From NCBI RefSeq assembly GCF_900626075.1, contig NZ_UYZY01000004.1, forward strand, positions 62,001 to 126,000: a DNA stretch of 64,000 nt. The letters are read 5' to 3'. This stretch comes from Clostridium transplantifaecale (GTDB lineage: Bacteria > Bacillota > Clostridia > Lachnospirales > Lachnospiraceae). The notes beneath the pieces are model-generated. The model did not search any database and was not told the DNA's origin. It saw nothing but the letters and a program-made list of their open reading frames with translations. Made by a program: the position numbers and the translations under genes. Positions 34,943-43,736 of the stretch are shown piece by piece (within the stretch, counting starts at the first letter, position 1; every line of letters starts with the position of its first letter).

Positions 34943-35905
34943 ATGAGTTATAAAGTATTGTTACCACAGCCGATTTTAGCAGAAGGATATGAGTATCTGC
35001 GTCAGCACGGTTATGAGATCGTGGATGGAAGAGGATTTACGGAGCAGGATATTATTGAAGATATCCGGGATTGCGATGCTATGATAGTGAGAACCGCTAA
35101 AATTACACGCAATATACTGAATGCGGCGCCCAAATTAAAGATACTGGCACGTCATGGAGCAGGATATGACGGCGTAGATTTAGATGCGGCCAGGGAAAAT
35201 AAGGTACTGGTTGTAACGGCCGGAGGAGCCAACAGCATTTCAGTCGCTGAACTTGCAATTTTTTATATGCTCTACTGCTCCCGTAATTTTAAGGCAGTGT
35301 TAAATCATTACATAGAAGACTACCGCTATGCAAAAATGGGAATCCCGAAAACAGAATTGAGCGGAAAGACCCTTGGTCTCATAGGTGTGGGAAATATTGG
35401 CGCACTGGTTGCAAAAAAGGCATTTTACGGCTTTGACATGAAAGTGATTGCTTATGATCCGTTTTTTAAAGGAGAGGCGCCTGAATACCTTCAGATAGTC
35501 TCCGAGCGTGATGACATATTCAGAAACAGTGATTATGTATCCGTGCATGTTCCGGCCACAAAGGAGACGATACACAGCATCGGTGACAGGGAATTTGATT
35601 TGATGAAGGACACAGCCTACCTGATTAACACGGCGCGCGGCTCGATCGTGGATGAGCCTGCATTAATCCGGGCGCTGGAAGCTAAAAAAATAGCGGGAGC
35701 CGGGTTAGATGTATTGGAAAAGGAGCCGCTTGACCCGGAAAACCCATTGTTAAAGATGGAAAACGTACTGACAGCGCCGCATATCGGCGGAGCGACAAAG
35801 GAAGCGGCGGCCAGATCTTCTGTTTCCTGTGCCGAGGCGATAGACGACTTCTTTTCAGGACGCACTCCCAAATTTGTGATACCTGAAATGCGGGATATGA
35901 TATAA
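34943..35905 (+). CDS. D-2-hydroxyacid dehydrogenase (phosphoglycerate dehydrogenase-like)
   Basis: 320 residues. NAD-binding GKTLGLIGVGNIGALVAKKA (about 139-158), catalytic Arg in NTARGSIVDEP, Glu in LEKEPLDPENP and His in TAPHIGGATKEA. The substrate loop LARHGAGYDGVDLDAA is of the SerA/PGDH type without the ACT regulatory domain. Distinct from the dehydrogenase at 28931, so the operon encodes two different hydroxyacid dehydrogenases. AAAAGGAGAG precedes the ATG. Last gene of the operon; a hairpin terminator follows at 35938. Confidence 0.87.
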   Translation: MSYKVLLPQPILAEGYEYLRQHGYEIVDGRGFTEQDIIEDIRDCDAMIVRTAKITRNILNAAPKLKILARHGAGYDGVDLDAARENKVLVVTAGGANSISVAELAIFYMLYCSRNFKAVLNHYIEDYRYAKMGIPKTELSGKTLGLIGVGNIGALVAKKAFYGFDMKVIAYDPFFKGEAPEYLQIVSERDDIFRNSDYVSVHVPATKETIHSIGDREFDLMKDTAYLINTARGSIVDEPALIRALEAKKIAGAGLDVLEKEPLDPENPLLKMENVLTAPHIGGATKEAAARSSVSCAEAIDDFFSGRTPKFVIPEMRDMI

Positions 35906-35937
35906 GCCGGAAGACAGAACTAATAAGATTGAGAACG

Positions 35938-35978
35938 GTGGCCTGTGCCCAGAGCGTGCAGGTCATCGATTTTTTTGC
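35938..35978 (+). terminator. terminator of the hydroxyacid operon
   Basis: GGCCTGTGC (35940-35948) pairs with GTGCAGGTC (35956-35964) with two G-U pairs. ATCGATTTTTTT follows. Confidence 0.7.
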
Positions 35979-36369
35979 ATAATGAGACAATATAAATTCT
36001 TTGAAGATAGAAAGTGAATCCTGTTAGGAAGTTGTACAACAGCCATGCTAATATAAGCTCAGAAAAGACGGTGCTCGGATTTGGAAATTAGGAATGGAAG
36101 AGGGGATCAAAATACTTGAAATTCAGCTTAGAGAAAGCAGGGGATTACAGAGCAGGAGCTGGCGGTATTTATGGCATAAAGATATGTGATGTGACAGAGC
36201 GGAATTTTTTCGGAAGAAGTGATATGCAAAGTCTGGAAACCCTTGAAAATACTTATTTCTTAACAAATGTTTGGGAAATATGAAGATTTTTTGAATTTTT
36301 CAAAAATGACTACAAAAATGAACAAGTATATTATATAATAACCATGCGGCGTAAGGAGGTAAACTTTTG
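35979..36369. other. gene-free gap before the lipoprotein gene
   Basis: About 390 bp with no convincing open frame. A TATAAT-like box (TATATAATAACC, near 36335) lies ~30 bp before the lipoprotein ribosome site AAGGAGGT and may be its promoter; no good -35 box is visible. Nothing else recognised. Confidence 0.5.
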
Positions 36370-36963
36370 ATGAAGAAATTTTTAGTATTAGCAGCATGCA
36401 TGGTTCTGCTCAGCGGATGTGTGCAGAGTAATATTGTACAGCCGGATTCCGAGACTAAGATCGCGGATCCTAATTTCGATATGCAGGATGATATAGAGAT
36501 TGACTGGACTCAGGTTAGTGCAGATGCAGAGGGCGTTTTTGAGGATAAGGCAGCATATCCTTACAGTGATGATTTTCATTTCCTTCTGGAACCGCAGAAG
36601 AAAGAGATTATGCTGGTGTGGGTTGTATCGGACGATTTCCCAACCAGTGAGATCAGAAATTATGCGGATACTCTGATTAAGGGATTTAACGATGTAGTTG
36701 CCACACAGGACTTCTCCATTGAGAAATCCAGCGAGACTTCCTACGGAGGTCTTTGGAAGGATTACAGCATTTCCTTTGGAATTGCACCCGCCAGCACACA
36801 GGACGACGAGGAAACCTGGTTTATGAGCGGTAACTTTGGGGCAGGCATGGAATTTGTCCTCCCTGACACAACAGAGCTGGAGAAGAGTCTGGCCGAAGAG
36901 GGGAACGGAAACACAGAGGCTGCGGCAGGCAGCACAGAAACGCCGGAAGAAACAACAGAATAG
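36370..36963 (+). CDS. lipoprotein of unknown function
   Basis: 197 residues. KKFLVLAACMVLLSGCVQ is a lipoprotein signal with lipobox LSGC, so Cys about 17 would be lipidated and the protein held on the outer face of the membrane. The mature part starts acidic (FDMQDDIEIDW) and includes SYGGLWKDYSISFGIAP. The last ~35 residues are Glu/Thr/Gly/Ala-rich (TEAAAGSTETPEETTE). The ATG at 36370 is preceded directly by an in-frame TTG that could also serve, with AAGGAGGT 8-11 bases upstream. I recognise no family. Stands alone, ending at a bidirectional terminator. Confidence 0.75.
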   Translation: MKKFLVLAACMVLLSGCVQSNIVQPDSETKIADPNFDMQDDIEIDWTQVSADAEGVFEDKAAYPYSDDFHFLLEPQKKEIMLVWVVSDDFPTSEIRNYADTLIKGFNDVVATQDFSIEKSSETSYGGLWKDYSISFGIAPASTQDDEETWFMSGNFGAGMEFVLPDTTELEKSLAEEGNGNTEAAAGSTETPEETTE

Positions 36964-36999
36964 GAATAAAAGAACAGCTGTCCAACATGCGGGACAGAT

Positions 37000-37050
37000 A
37001 AAAACAGGATGGAAGTTCCGGCGGAGGCCGGAGATTCCATCCTGTTTTTG
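37000..37050. terminator. bidirectional terminator
   Basis: AAAAACAGGATGGAA..CCGGC pairs with GCCGG..TTCCATCCTGTTTTT around GGAG; T runs end both strands. It separates the convergent lipoprotein and phospholipase-like genes. Confidence 0.92.
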
Positions 37051-37060
37051 TTCTTCTGTT

Positions 37061-38038
37061 TTAGGAAACAGGCAGGCCGCTGTGATACGAATAATTGCCC
37101 AGTTCGTTTAAAAGGATGGATAAATCCTGTTTATCGAGAGGAACAGGGCTGGTGATGCAGGAATTGAGCAGATAATAAACATTGCTGCACTTTGCCAGCG
37201 TCTGGTGGAACAGATCCACGAATGACGCGGTGGAAGCAAGGGAACGTTTCCACGGGTTGCACCACGGTTCATGATCCAGATTACAGCTGTTGCGGTAATT
37301 GGATATGGTGTCGGTCACCAGTTTTGCGGACGCAATAGGCTGCTTTAAAAACAGGGATTCAATGAATTCGATGCTGTTTTTCTTAAGACCGGACTTGTCG
37401 GCCAGGGTGCGGCAGCCGAAGCGGATGGCCCATACCGAACGGTGTACCATAGCTGGAGTGACCTGGAAGTTATTGCGGTAAGTGACCGGGTAATATGTTT
37501 CGTTGATGCAGGAGGACAGAAAATGCGAAATAAACTGTATCTCCTGGCCGTTTAAGCAGATGCTGGCTGTCTGGTTGAATTCAGACGGCTTTTTCTGTTT
37601 GTATTTCCACAGAAGGATGGCGTCCAGTTCGTTCTCAAGGGCGGCGTGGAGGCCGTGGTTCTTGGAGGAAGGTTCATTGATATCATAGCCGATCCTGCCG
37701 TAGATAAACGGATGGCAGATGGAATCGGCGACATAGTGGTTGATAAAACCGGCGAAATAGGCCAGCGCCTCCTCCTTCTGCTGTCTCGACTGTATCAGGC
37801 CGATATGGCGCAGGCAGCAGTCGAAAAACTGGCTGACCTGGTGTTCATGCATATAAGAGCCCACATTCCTGTAATCCTGATGACGGAGAATGGGGATATT
37901 GTAAAAAAACATATCCGGCCCCTGGAGGCCAAGCTGATAAAGCCAGCGGTATTTGGCAACAATGTGTTTTAACTGAGAGTTTGGCATGTCGTTGTATGCC
38001 TTCATTCCGAATATATAGTGGGTAGTAAAACCTGGCAT
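37061..38038 (-). CDS. zinc-dependent phospholipase C family protein
   Basis: 325 residues without a signal peptide. Starts PGFTTHYIFGMKAYNDM, then GLQGPDMFFYNIP (about 37-49), and GFINHYVADSICHPFIYGRIG (about 96-116); these His and Asp residues match the metal sites of the zinc phospholipase C / S1-P1 nuclease-like fold found widely in Clostridia. True phospholipases C of the alpha-toxin type are secreted, whereas this one has no export signal, so a cytosolic role in lipid or signalling metabolism is likelier. Divergent from the alanine symporter. Confidence 0.82.
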   Translation of the reverse strand: MPGFTTHYIFGMKAYNDMPNSQLKHIVAKYRWLYQLGLQGPDMFFYNIPILRHQDYRNVGSYMHEHQVSQFFDCCLRHIGLIQSRQQKEEALAYFAGFINHYVADSICHPFIYGRIGYDINEPSSKNHGLHAALENELDAILLWKYKQKKPSEFNQTASICLNGQEIQFISHFLSSCINETYYPVTYRNNFQVTPAMVHRSVWAIRFGCRTLADKSGLKKNSIEFIESLFLKQPIASAKLVTDTISNYRNSCNLDHEPWCNPWKRSLASTASFVDLFHQTLAKCSNVYYLLNSCITSPVPLDKQDLSILLNELGNYSYHSGLPVS

Positions 38039-38142
38039 GAGAAATACCCTCTTCCATTTTTATTTTTGTTAATGACCGTCTTTATGACATTATGTCCATT
38101 CCGGGGACTTAAACTCCCGGTAAAGTCCGGTGCCGGAATTTG

Positions 38143-38176
38143 ATGTAAGTCTTTAGCGGAAGTGAGCGCAAGACTT
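38143..38176. other. hairpin in the gap before the alanine symporter
   Basis: AAGTCTTTAGCG and GCGCAAGACTT pair around GAAGTGA in the 38039-38332 gap. No T run follows. The role is unclear; it may be part of the untranslated leader of the symporter gene. Confidence 0.35.
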
Positions 38177-38332
38177 TCTGTGGCAGGCACGGAAATCTAT
38201 ATGCGCATAAAATAACGTCCGCGTACGCAAATATTATATCATATTCCTCCCCGGATTGCGATAGAGTTTGTGCATAAGGAGCTGGAAACAAGAATAAAAA
38301 GATACAGAGACTGGAAATTTTGCGGCGGTAAA

Positions 38333-39697
38333 ATGGAGATTGTAAAAGTAATCCATGATCTGGTATGGGGACCATGGCTTTTAGTGTTATTTTTAGGAAC
38401 GGGAATTTTTTATACATTTAAATTACGGGGCTTTCAGATTTTTCATCTCAGGTATTGGTGGAAGGCCACGGTGGGAACGCTGGGAGGCGGTGGGGAGGAA
38501 TCGAAATCCCAGATGGCGACAGCGTGTACGGCTCTGGCCGCCACGGTTGGGACGGGAAATATCGCCGGAGTGGCCACGGCTATTGCCGCAGGGGGACCGG
38601 GAGCCGTCTTCTGGATGTGGGTGTCGGCTTTTGTCGGGATGGCGGCCGCATATGGGGAAACGTATCTGGGTATTAAATACAGATACAAAGGGCCGGACGG
38701 CCAGTATATCTGCGGACCGTTCGTCTATCTGGAACGGGGGCTGAAGAGCCGGAAGATGGGGCTTATCTATGCTTTCTTCTGTGTCCTGGCATCGCTGGGG
38801 ATGGGAAGCATGGTTCAGGCTAACTCGATTTCCGACAGCTTTACTTATGCTTTTTCCCTTCCTCCGCTGATAACCGGACTTGCGGTGACCGTGCTCACGA
38901 TGGCGGTGATTTTTGGAGGAATCGGCAGGATATCCGAAGCGGCCAGCAGGCTGGTGCCGTTTTCCGCCTGTCTTTATATGGTTTTATGCGGAATTGTTAT
39001 TTTCAGCTGTTACGACAGGGTGCCAGGAGTGTTTGCCGAAATCGTAAAAGAGGCTTTTAATGTCAAAAGCGCCGCGGGAGGCGCCGCCGGTTACGGAATG
39101 ACAAAGGCGCTGAGCTACGGAGTGGCGAGAGGAGTCTTTTCCAATGAGGCGGGGCTGGGAAGCCTGGCGGTGCTCCATGGCTCGGCCGGGAAGACAACGG
39201 CCGGGGAACAGGGAATGTGGGCGATTTTTGAGGTGTTTTTTGATACGATCATCAGCTGCACCCTGACGGCCCTCGTGATTCTCTGCATCGCAGGAAAGAG
39301 CGGCGCGGCCGGCACACTGTTTTATGCCGACGGCCAGACCGACGGAAGCGCGATGATTGCGGCCTGCTTCTCGCAGTGCTTCGGAGCGGCCGGAGGATAT
39401 CTGACCGCCGTGTCCATGGCTCTCTTCGCCTTTGCCACAATTATCGCCTGGTTTTATCTGGGCAGGCAGGCCGTAGCCTACCTGACGGAACATTCCGGCG
39501 CGGGCAGGATATTTTTATTTTTCTATGGGTTTGTATACCTGAATGCGGTATTTTTTGGATGTGTGGCAAAGCTGGAACTGGTATGGAGCCTCTCCGATGT
39601 GTTCAACGGCCTGATGGCGGTACCGAACCTAATCGGAATACTGCTGTTGTCAAAGGAAGTAAAATCGCCGTTACATAGCCTGAAAAACAATTTTTAG
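38333..39697 (+). CDS. alanine/glycine:Na+ symporter (AGCS family)
   Basis: 454 residues from the ATG at 38333; the frame extends to a GTG at 38270, but MEIVKVIHDLVWGPWLLVLFLGTG is the usual family start. Neither start has a strong ribosome site. Family motifs: AALAATVGTGNIAGVATAI (about 67-85), GGPGAVFWMWVSAFVG, and SNEAGLGSLAVLHGSAG. About 11 membrane segments. Takes up alanine or glycine with sodium. Single gene followed by its own terminator. Confidence 0.9.
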   Translation: MEIVKVIHDLVWGPWLLVLFLGTGIFYTFKLRGFQIFHLRYWWKATVGTLGGGGEESKSQMATACTALAATVGTGNIAGVATAIAAGGPGAVFWMWVSAFVGMAAAYGETYLGIKYRYKGPDGQYICGPFVYLERGLKSRKMGLIYAFFCVLASLGMGSMVQANSISDSFTYAFSLPPLITGLAVTVLTMAVIFGGIGRISEAASRLVPFSACLYMVLCGIVIFSCYDRVPGVFAEIVKEAFNVKSAAGGAAGYGMTKALSYGVARGVFSNEAGLGSLAVLHGSAGKTTAGEQGMWAIFEVFFDTIISCTLTALVILCIAGKSGAAGTLFYADGQTDGSAMIAACFSQCFGAAGGYLTAVSMALFAFATIIAWFYLGRQAVAYLTEHSGAGRIFLFFYGFVYLNAVFFGCVAKLELVWSLSDVFNGLMAVPNLIGILLLSKEVKSPLHSLKNNF

Positions 39698-39703
39698 ACA
39701 AAA

Positions 39704-39736
39704 CAAAATGCCTCTCCAGCAGTGAGAGGCATTTTG
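39704..39736 (+). terminator. terminator of the alanine symporter gene
   Basis: AAAATGCCTCTC (39706-39717) pairs with GAGAGGCATTTT (39724-39735) around a short loop. Confidence 0.88.
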
Positions 39737-39924
39737 ATATTTGAAAAAGGGAGGAGAGCTGATACTTAAATCAGCTCGATATTATGAAAAAAATCTTGTA
39801 AGCATTGTTTGTTTGCTATGTTTATAGTATATGGGGGAAAGATGAAGAAATAATGTTCATTATGTAAAAGGTTTTTTAATGATTCGTGAACGAAATATGA
39901 ACGTGTAAGAGGGAAAGGACGCAA

Positions 39925-39966
39925 ATATGGGGAATCCGGAGGCTAAAACAGCCGGATTCCCCATAT
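39925..39966 (-). terminator. perfect hairpin downstream of peptidase T, possible terminator
   Basis: ATATGGGGAATCCGG (39925-39939) and CCGGATTCCCCATAT (39952-39966) form a perfect 15-bp stem, but only three T follow on the minus strand. It lies 60 bp beyond the pepT stop. Confidence 0.55.
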
Positions 39967-40028
39967 GACAATTTGTCCCATACATCTCTTACATCCGACA
40001 AATTACGCACGTTAAAATTATTTTTTAA

Positions 40029-41255
40029 TTATGGCCGGTATTCCGCATAGGAGCGTATCAGCTCCACAATAATCCGTGTAACAGATTCCAGTGCCTCGGC
40101 CGTAATGTGTTCCATGGGGCCGTGGTAGGCGTAGCCTCCGACTCCGAGGTTCGGGCAGGGAAGCCCTTTGTAGCTTAATCTGGCTCCGTCCGTGCCGCCG
40201 CGGGCCAGGTTAAGCTGAGGCTCGATGCCGGCCGCTTTCACCGCAGATTTTGCGTGCTCGATCAGGTGGAAACAGGATTCTATCACGGGCCTCATATTGC
40301 GGTACTCATGCTTGACGGTCATAGATACGGTTCCAGGGCCGTAATGTTCATTCATCATTTCACAGATAGAGGAGAGAGTGTCCAGCCGTTTCTGAAACAG
40401 GACTTCGTCATGGTCCCTGACTGCGTAAACCAGATTGGCGCTCACGACAGTCCCCGAGGAGGAGAGGAGGTGGTAAAATCCCTGCGCACCCTCCGTCTCG
40501 GCCGGTATTTCGTTAGGAGGCAGCAGACTGTTAATCTGCATGCCGACCAACTGGGCGTTGACCATCTTATCCTTTGCATGACCGGTATGGGTAGTCCGTC
40601 CGCGTATCAGGATTGCAACCTGGGCCGCATTAAAATTTTCATAGACAATCTCACCGGCGTTCCAGCCGTCTACGGTATAGGCATACTGCGCTCCGAAGCG
40701 CTCAATGTCAAAATTGTCCGTCCCGTTCCCAATCTCTTCATCCGGCATAAAAGCAACACAGATGGTCCCGTGCGGGATATCCTTTGCGATAATGTGCTCC
40801 AGCGCCGTGACGATCTCGGCGATTCCCGCCTTGTCGTCCGCGCCGAGAAGCGAGGTCCCGTCGGTGGTAATCAGGGTATCGCCCTTTAAACGCGGCAGAT
40901 GCGGATTGGAGGCGACACGCAGAACCTGACCGGAAGTTCCAAGGGGAACATCCCTGCCGTCGTAATTTTCTATAATTTGAGGATTTACGTCCTTACCGTT
41001 AAAATCGGGATGTGTGTCCAGATGGGCGATAAATCCCAGCCTGGGGTTTGATTCGTAACCCGGTGTGGCGGGAAGTCTGGCATAAACGATGCCGAAATTA
41101 TTGACCTCCACATCGGAGAGCCCCAGTTCCCTCAGTTCAAAAGCCAGAAGGTGTGCCAGATCAAACTGGCGCAGACTGCTGGGGACGGAAGTACTGTCCC
41201 TCTCACTGGATGTCCAGATCTTCGCATAATTAAGAAATCGTTTGTAAGCCCACAT
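40029..41255 (-). CDS. pepT: peptidase T (tripeptide aminopeptidase), M20 family
   Basis: 408 residues from the ATG at 41255, chosen for AAAAGGAGCGGCT directly upstream and the family's usual length; the open frame runs on to 41471 only because it passes through a repeat remnant. M20 zinc motifs: GFIAHLDTHPDF, TDGTSLLGADDKAGIAEI, FMPDEEIGNGTDNFD (catalytic Glu pair), DGWNAGE, and GGTDGARLSYKGLPCPNLG with YAYHG (metal His). Cleaves the N-terminal residue of tripeptides in the cytosol. Divergent from the LysR gene at 41576, with an ATCAC-N6-GTGAT palindrome between them. A second pepT lies at 45359. Confidence 0.93.
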   Translation of the reverse strand: MWAYKRFLNYAKIWTSSERDSTSVPSSLRQFDLAHLLAFELRELGLSDVEVNNFGIVYARLPATPGYESNPRLGFIAHLDTHPDFNGKDVNPQIIENYDGRDVPLGTSGQVLRVASNPHLPRLKGDTLITTDGTSLLGADDKAGIAEIVTALEHIIAKDIPHGTICVAFMPDEEIGNGTDNFDIERFGAQYAYTVDGWNAGEIVYENFNAAQVAILIRGRTTHTGHAKDKMVNAQLVGMQINSLLPPNEIPAETEGAQGFYHLLSSSGTVVSANLVYAVRDHDEVLFQKRLDTLSSICEMMNEHYGPGTVSMTVKHEYRNMRPVIESCFHLIEHAKSAVKAAGIEPQLNLARGGTDGARLSYKGLPCPNLGVGGYAYHGPMEHITAEALESVTRIIVELIRSYAEYRP

Positions 41256-41354
41256 AGCCGCTCCTTTTCTGACAGTTTCTTCTGACAATGAAATCTGCCG
41301 TATCCGTTTCATACTCCTTTCTATTTTGTCATATTGCGTATTGAAAGTCAATTG

Positions 41355-41442
41355 GTTGAGCCACGAGAACGCCGCCGGGACGGAAGACTCATAACCTACC
41401 CCTCCCCGTCCGCCACCCACAGAAGCGTCCTCGCATCTCAAG
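41355..41442. repeat. 88-bp remnant of the nested inverted-repeat element
   Basis: Begins GTTGAGCCACGAGAACGCCG and ends GAAGCGTCCTCGCATCTCAAG, the two outer termini of the element family, with GGACGGAAGACTCATAACC between them. The inner parts of both arms are missing, as if one internal deletion joined the left terminus to the outer part of the right arm. It lies in the upstream region of pepT. Confidence 0.75.
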
Positions 41443-41498
41443 TAAATAGTCCCCTGTTGCAGTCCGCCCACTTTTTTGTTATGATAACATCAAAAACC

Positions 41499-41514
41499 AT
41501 CACTTTTTTGTGAT
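41499..41514. promoter_or_regulatory. palindromic operator candidate ATCAC-N6-GTGAT
   Basis: ATCACTTTTTTGTGAT, 60 bp before the LysR start and ~240 bp before pepT. The same palindrome type (ATCACAAAAATGTGAT) occurs at 43737 before the GltS-pepT operon. The T-N11-A spacing suits a LysR protein; the neighbouring LysR at 41576 is the natural candidate. Confidence 0.6.
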
Positions 41515-41575
41515 AACGTGAATTTACTGAGAAGCGGCTGCCAGTATTGTCTGCGGCGGCGCCGAGGGGGAGATA

Positions 41576-42547
41576 ATGCAGGGAGAAAATTTGTTTCTTG
41601 GGAAAGAGTATGTCTATGAAATTTATAAGGAGAAGAGCTTTTCGGCTGCGGCCCAGAATCTGTATATTACGCAGCCGGCCCTGAGTAACCGGATTAAGAG
41701 GATTGAGGACTGCATCGGCTCCCCGATTTTTGACCGGAGCACGTCCCCGGTTCAGTTGACCGATGTGGGGAAGGCCTATATCGATTCGGTGGAGCAGCTT
41801 ATCAGGGTGGAGGAGAACTTTACTAATTACCTGGCGGACTCCCAGAACCTGAAGACGGGAAAGCTGCTGATTGGAAGCGGCGCCCTGTTTTCTTCCTATG
41901 TGCTGCCATCCCTGATTGCGGAGTATAAATCGGAATTCCCCTATGTGGAGATCAGTATTGTGGAAGGGAGCGTGACTACGCTTCAGAAACAGTTGTCGGA
42001 CGGAGTGCTGGATTTCCTGATTGAGAATGAGGAGCTGCCGGATGCCTTGTTTGAGAGACAGCACTACAGAACCGAGTATATGATCCTGGCTGTTCCGCGG
42101 AAATGGGAGATTAACCGCTCCCTTCTTGCATGGCAGCAGAGTTTTGACAATATCATATCAGGCCGTTTTCTAGGGCCGCAGTATCCGGGCGTTCCGCTGG
42201 AAACATTTAAAGAATCCCCTTTTGTGCTTCTGTCCCCGGAGAATAAGACTTACCAGAAGGCATTGGAGGTCTGCGAACACCACGGCTTTTCACCGAAGGC
42301 AATACTCACGATGAACCAGCAGCTCACGGCCTACAATATGACCTGTGCGGGTGTGGGAGCCTCTTTTATCAGTGATACCCTGATTAAGAGCGCCAAACCC
42401 CACCCGGACGTGGTCTACTACAAACTGGATCTGGAATTTTCCCGGAGGGATATCAGTTTCTACTATAAAAAGAAAAGATACGTCCCGAGATGTATGGCGG
42501 AATTCCTCAAAAAGATCGAAAATTCCAGTGAATGGCAGGATGAATAG
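41576..42547 (+). CDS. LysR family transcriptional regulator (peptide/glutamate block)
   Basis: 323 residues. N-terminal wHTH with YEIYKEKSFSAAAQNLYITQ then PALSNRIKRIED, and an effector domain (LLIGSGALFSSYVLPSLIAEY onward). GAGGGGGAGATA precedes the ATG. It is divergent from pepT. Based on the shared palindrome it may control pepT and the GltS-pepT-M18 genes ~2 kb downstream; that is inference. The C-terminus is normal in length. Confidence 0.9.
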   Translation: MQGENLFLGKEYVYEIYKEKSFSAAAQNLYITQPALSNRIKRIEDCIGSPIFDRSTSPVQLTDVGKAYIDSVEQLIRVEENFTNYLADSQNLKTGKLLIGSGALFSSYVLPSLIAEYKSEFPYVEISIVEGSVTTLQKQLSDGVLDFLIENEELPDALFERQHYRTEYMILAVPRKWEINRSLLAWQQSFDNIISGRFLGPQYPGVPLETFKESPFVLLSPENKTYQKALEVCEHHGFSPKAILTMNQQLTAYNMTCAGVGASFISDTLIKSAKPHPDVVYYKLDLEFSRRDISFYYKKKRYVPRCMAEFLKKIENSSEWQDE

Positions 42548-42610
42548 CAGTGAACAGCAGAGAATTGCAGAGCAGACCACAGAGGAGCCGCAGAGTGAGT
42601 GGACGAAGGG

Positions 42611-43468
42611 CTACTCCAGCAGAAATCCCTTTCCCACCACTTCGCTGCTGTTGGTAATCACCAGAAATGCATCCGGCTCACTGTTTCGGATAAAGCCGCG
42701 CAGCAGGATTGCCTGGCTGCGTTTAACCACTGTCATGACGACGTATTTTTTCTCCCCGGTATGGCTTCCCTCCGCCTGGTAGACGGTGGCTCCGCGCCCC
42801 AAATCCTGGCGGATATACCGGCACACTGTGTCGGGATCACGGCAGATGATGGTAAAGTATTTGTTCAGATTCAGACTCTCAATGCAGGTGTCTATGACAA
42901 ATGCCTTGCACATAAGCCCCAAAAGGGAAAACAGCCCGATGGACGCGTCGTAGATGACAAAAGAGAAAAGGACCGTCACCAGATCCACGCAGAACAGGGC
43001 CTTGCCGATATCCATTTTTACATATTTCTGAATGATCATCGCCGCGATATCCGTGCCGCCGCTGCAGGCATCCCTCTGAAACAGTGAGGCGGCCACCAGA
43101 GCCACGGTAAAAATGACGACGATCATTTCCAGTACAGGCTGATCTGTGACCGGTATGGGCGACGGTACCCATAGCTCCAGAATGCGGAACAGAAGAGAGG
43201 ACAGCAAGGTCACGTAAACGGTCCGGACACCGAACTTCCTGCCGATACAGAGAAAACCGGCCAGAATCAGTATCAGGTTGATGGACAGGTTGAGGATGGA
43301 AAAACTGAGAGGAGTGACGGACGAGAGAAGTACGGCCAGTCCTGTCACGCCTCCGAAGACAAAGTGGTTGGGAAGCTGAAAAAAGTAGATTACGAAAGTC
43401 ATAACGGTCACAATCACTGTGATGTACCCGTAGTCGCCGATCTGCCGGCCGAGCTGTTTCTTATTCAT
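42611..43468 (-). CDS. YitT family membrane protein
   Basis: 285 residues. Five or so membrane helices (about 15-185) with GGVTGLAVLLSS and FQRDACSGGTDIAAMII, the family's glycine-rich loops, then a soluble C-terminal DUF2179 domain (about 205-285: YFTIICRDPDTVCRYI to SSEVVGKGF). The transport role of YitT proteins is unproven. Ribosome site GGAGGT lies ~12 bases before the ATG. Convergent with the LysR gene; upstream of it is a 350-bp gap rich in hairpins. Confidence 0.87.
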   Translation of the reverse strand: MNKKQLGRQIGDYGYITVIVTVMTFVIYFFQLPNHFVFGGVTGLAVLLSSVTPLSFSILNLSINLILILAGFLCIGRKFGVRTVYVTLLSSLLFRILELWVPSPIPVTDQPVLEMIVVIFTVALVAASLFQRDACSGGTDIAAMIIQKYVKMDIGKALFCVDLVTVLFSFVIYDASIGLFSLLGLMCKAFVIDTCIESLNLNKYFTIICRDPDTVCRYIRQDLGRGATVYQAEGSHTGEKKYVVMTVVKRSQAILLRGFIRNSEPDAFLVITNSSEVVGKGFLLE

Positions 43469-43507
43469 GGTTAAATGCTACCTCCAATAAAATCAATCTG
43501 TATAATA

Positions 43508-43647
43508 GTTACAGTTCAGCCTCCGGCCAAACTGTAACAAATGATGCACAGAAACGGCAAAAAAAGCCGTTTCGCGCCGCATAACTCGGGATTTTCGCAA
43601 AAAACAGCGAAAACACCTCGCGGAATACATTATGGCTGAACTGTGAC
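43508..43647. other. structured non-coding region upstream of yitT and gltS-like genes
   Basis: An outer inverted repeat (TACAGTTCAGCC near 43510 with GGCTGAACTGTGA near 43634) encloses three hairpins: GTTACAGTT/AACTGTAAC (43508-43538), AAACGGC/GCCGTTT (43552-43572) and TTTTCGC/GCGAAAA (43592-43613). The first hairpin competes with the outer pairing, as in a two-state leader. No open frame. It could be a small RNA, a leader or a short mobile repeat. Confidence 0.45.
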
Positions 43648-43736
43648 GTATAACACATCTTTATTATATCGGGTTCAATTTCTGAAATCTAATTCCTTTC
43701 ATCTGATAGTTCTTATAATCCCTTAATTCCTATACC

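Noticed and set aside
37061..38038. Phospholipase C-like gene as a secreted toxin
   Set aside because: There is no signal peptide and no C2/PLAT membrane-binding domain; it matches the short intracellular-type family.
41256..41471. N-terminal extension of the first pepT frame by 72 codons
   Set aside because: It runs through the 88-bp repeat remnant; the ATG at 41255 has a strong ribosome site and gives the normal family length.
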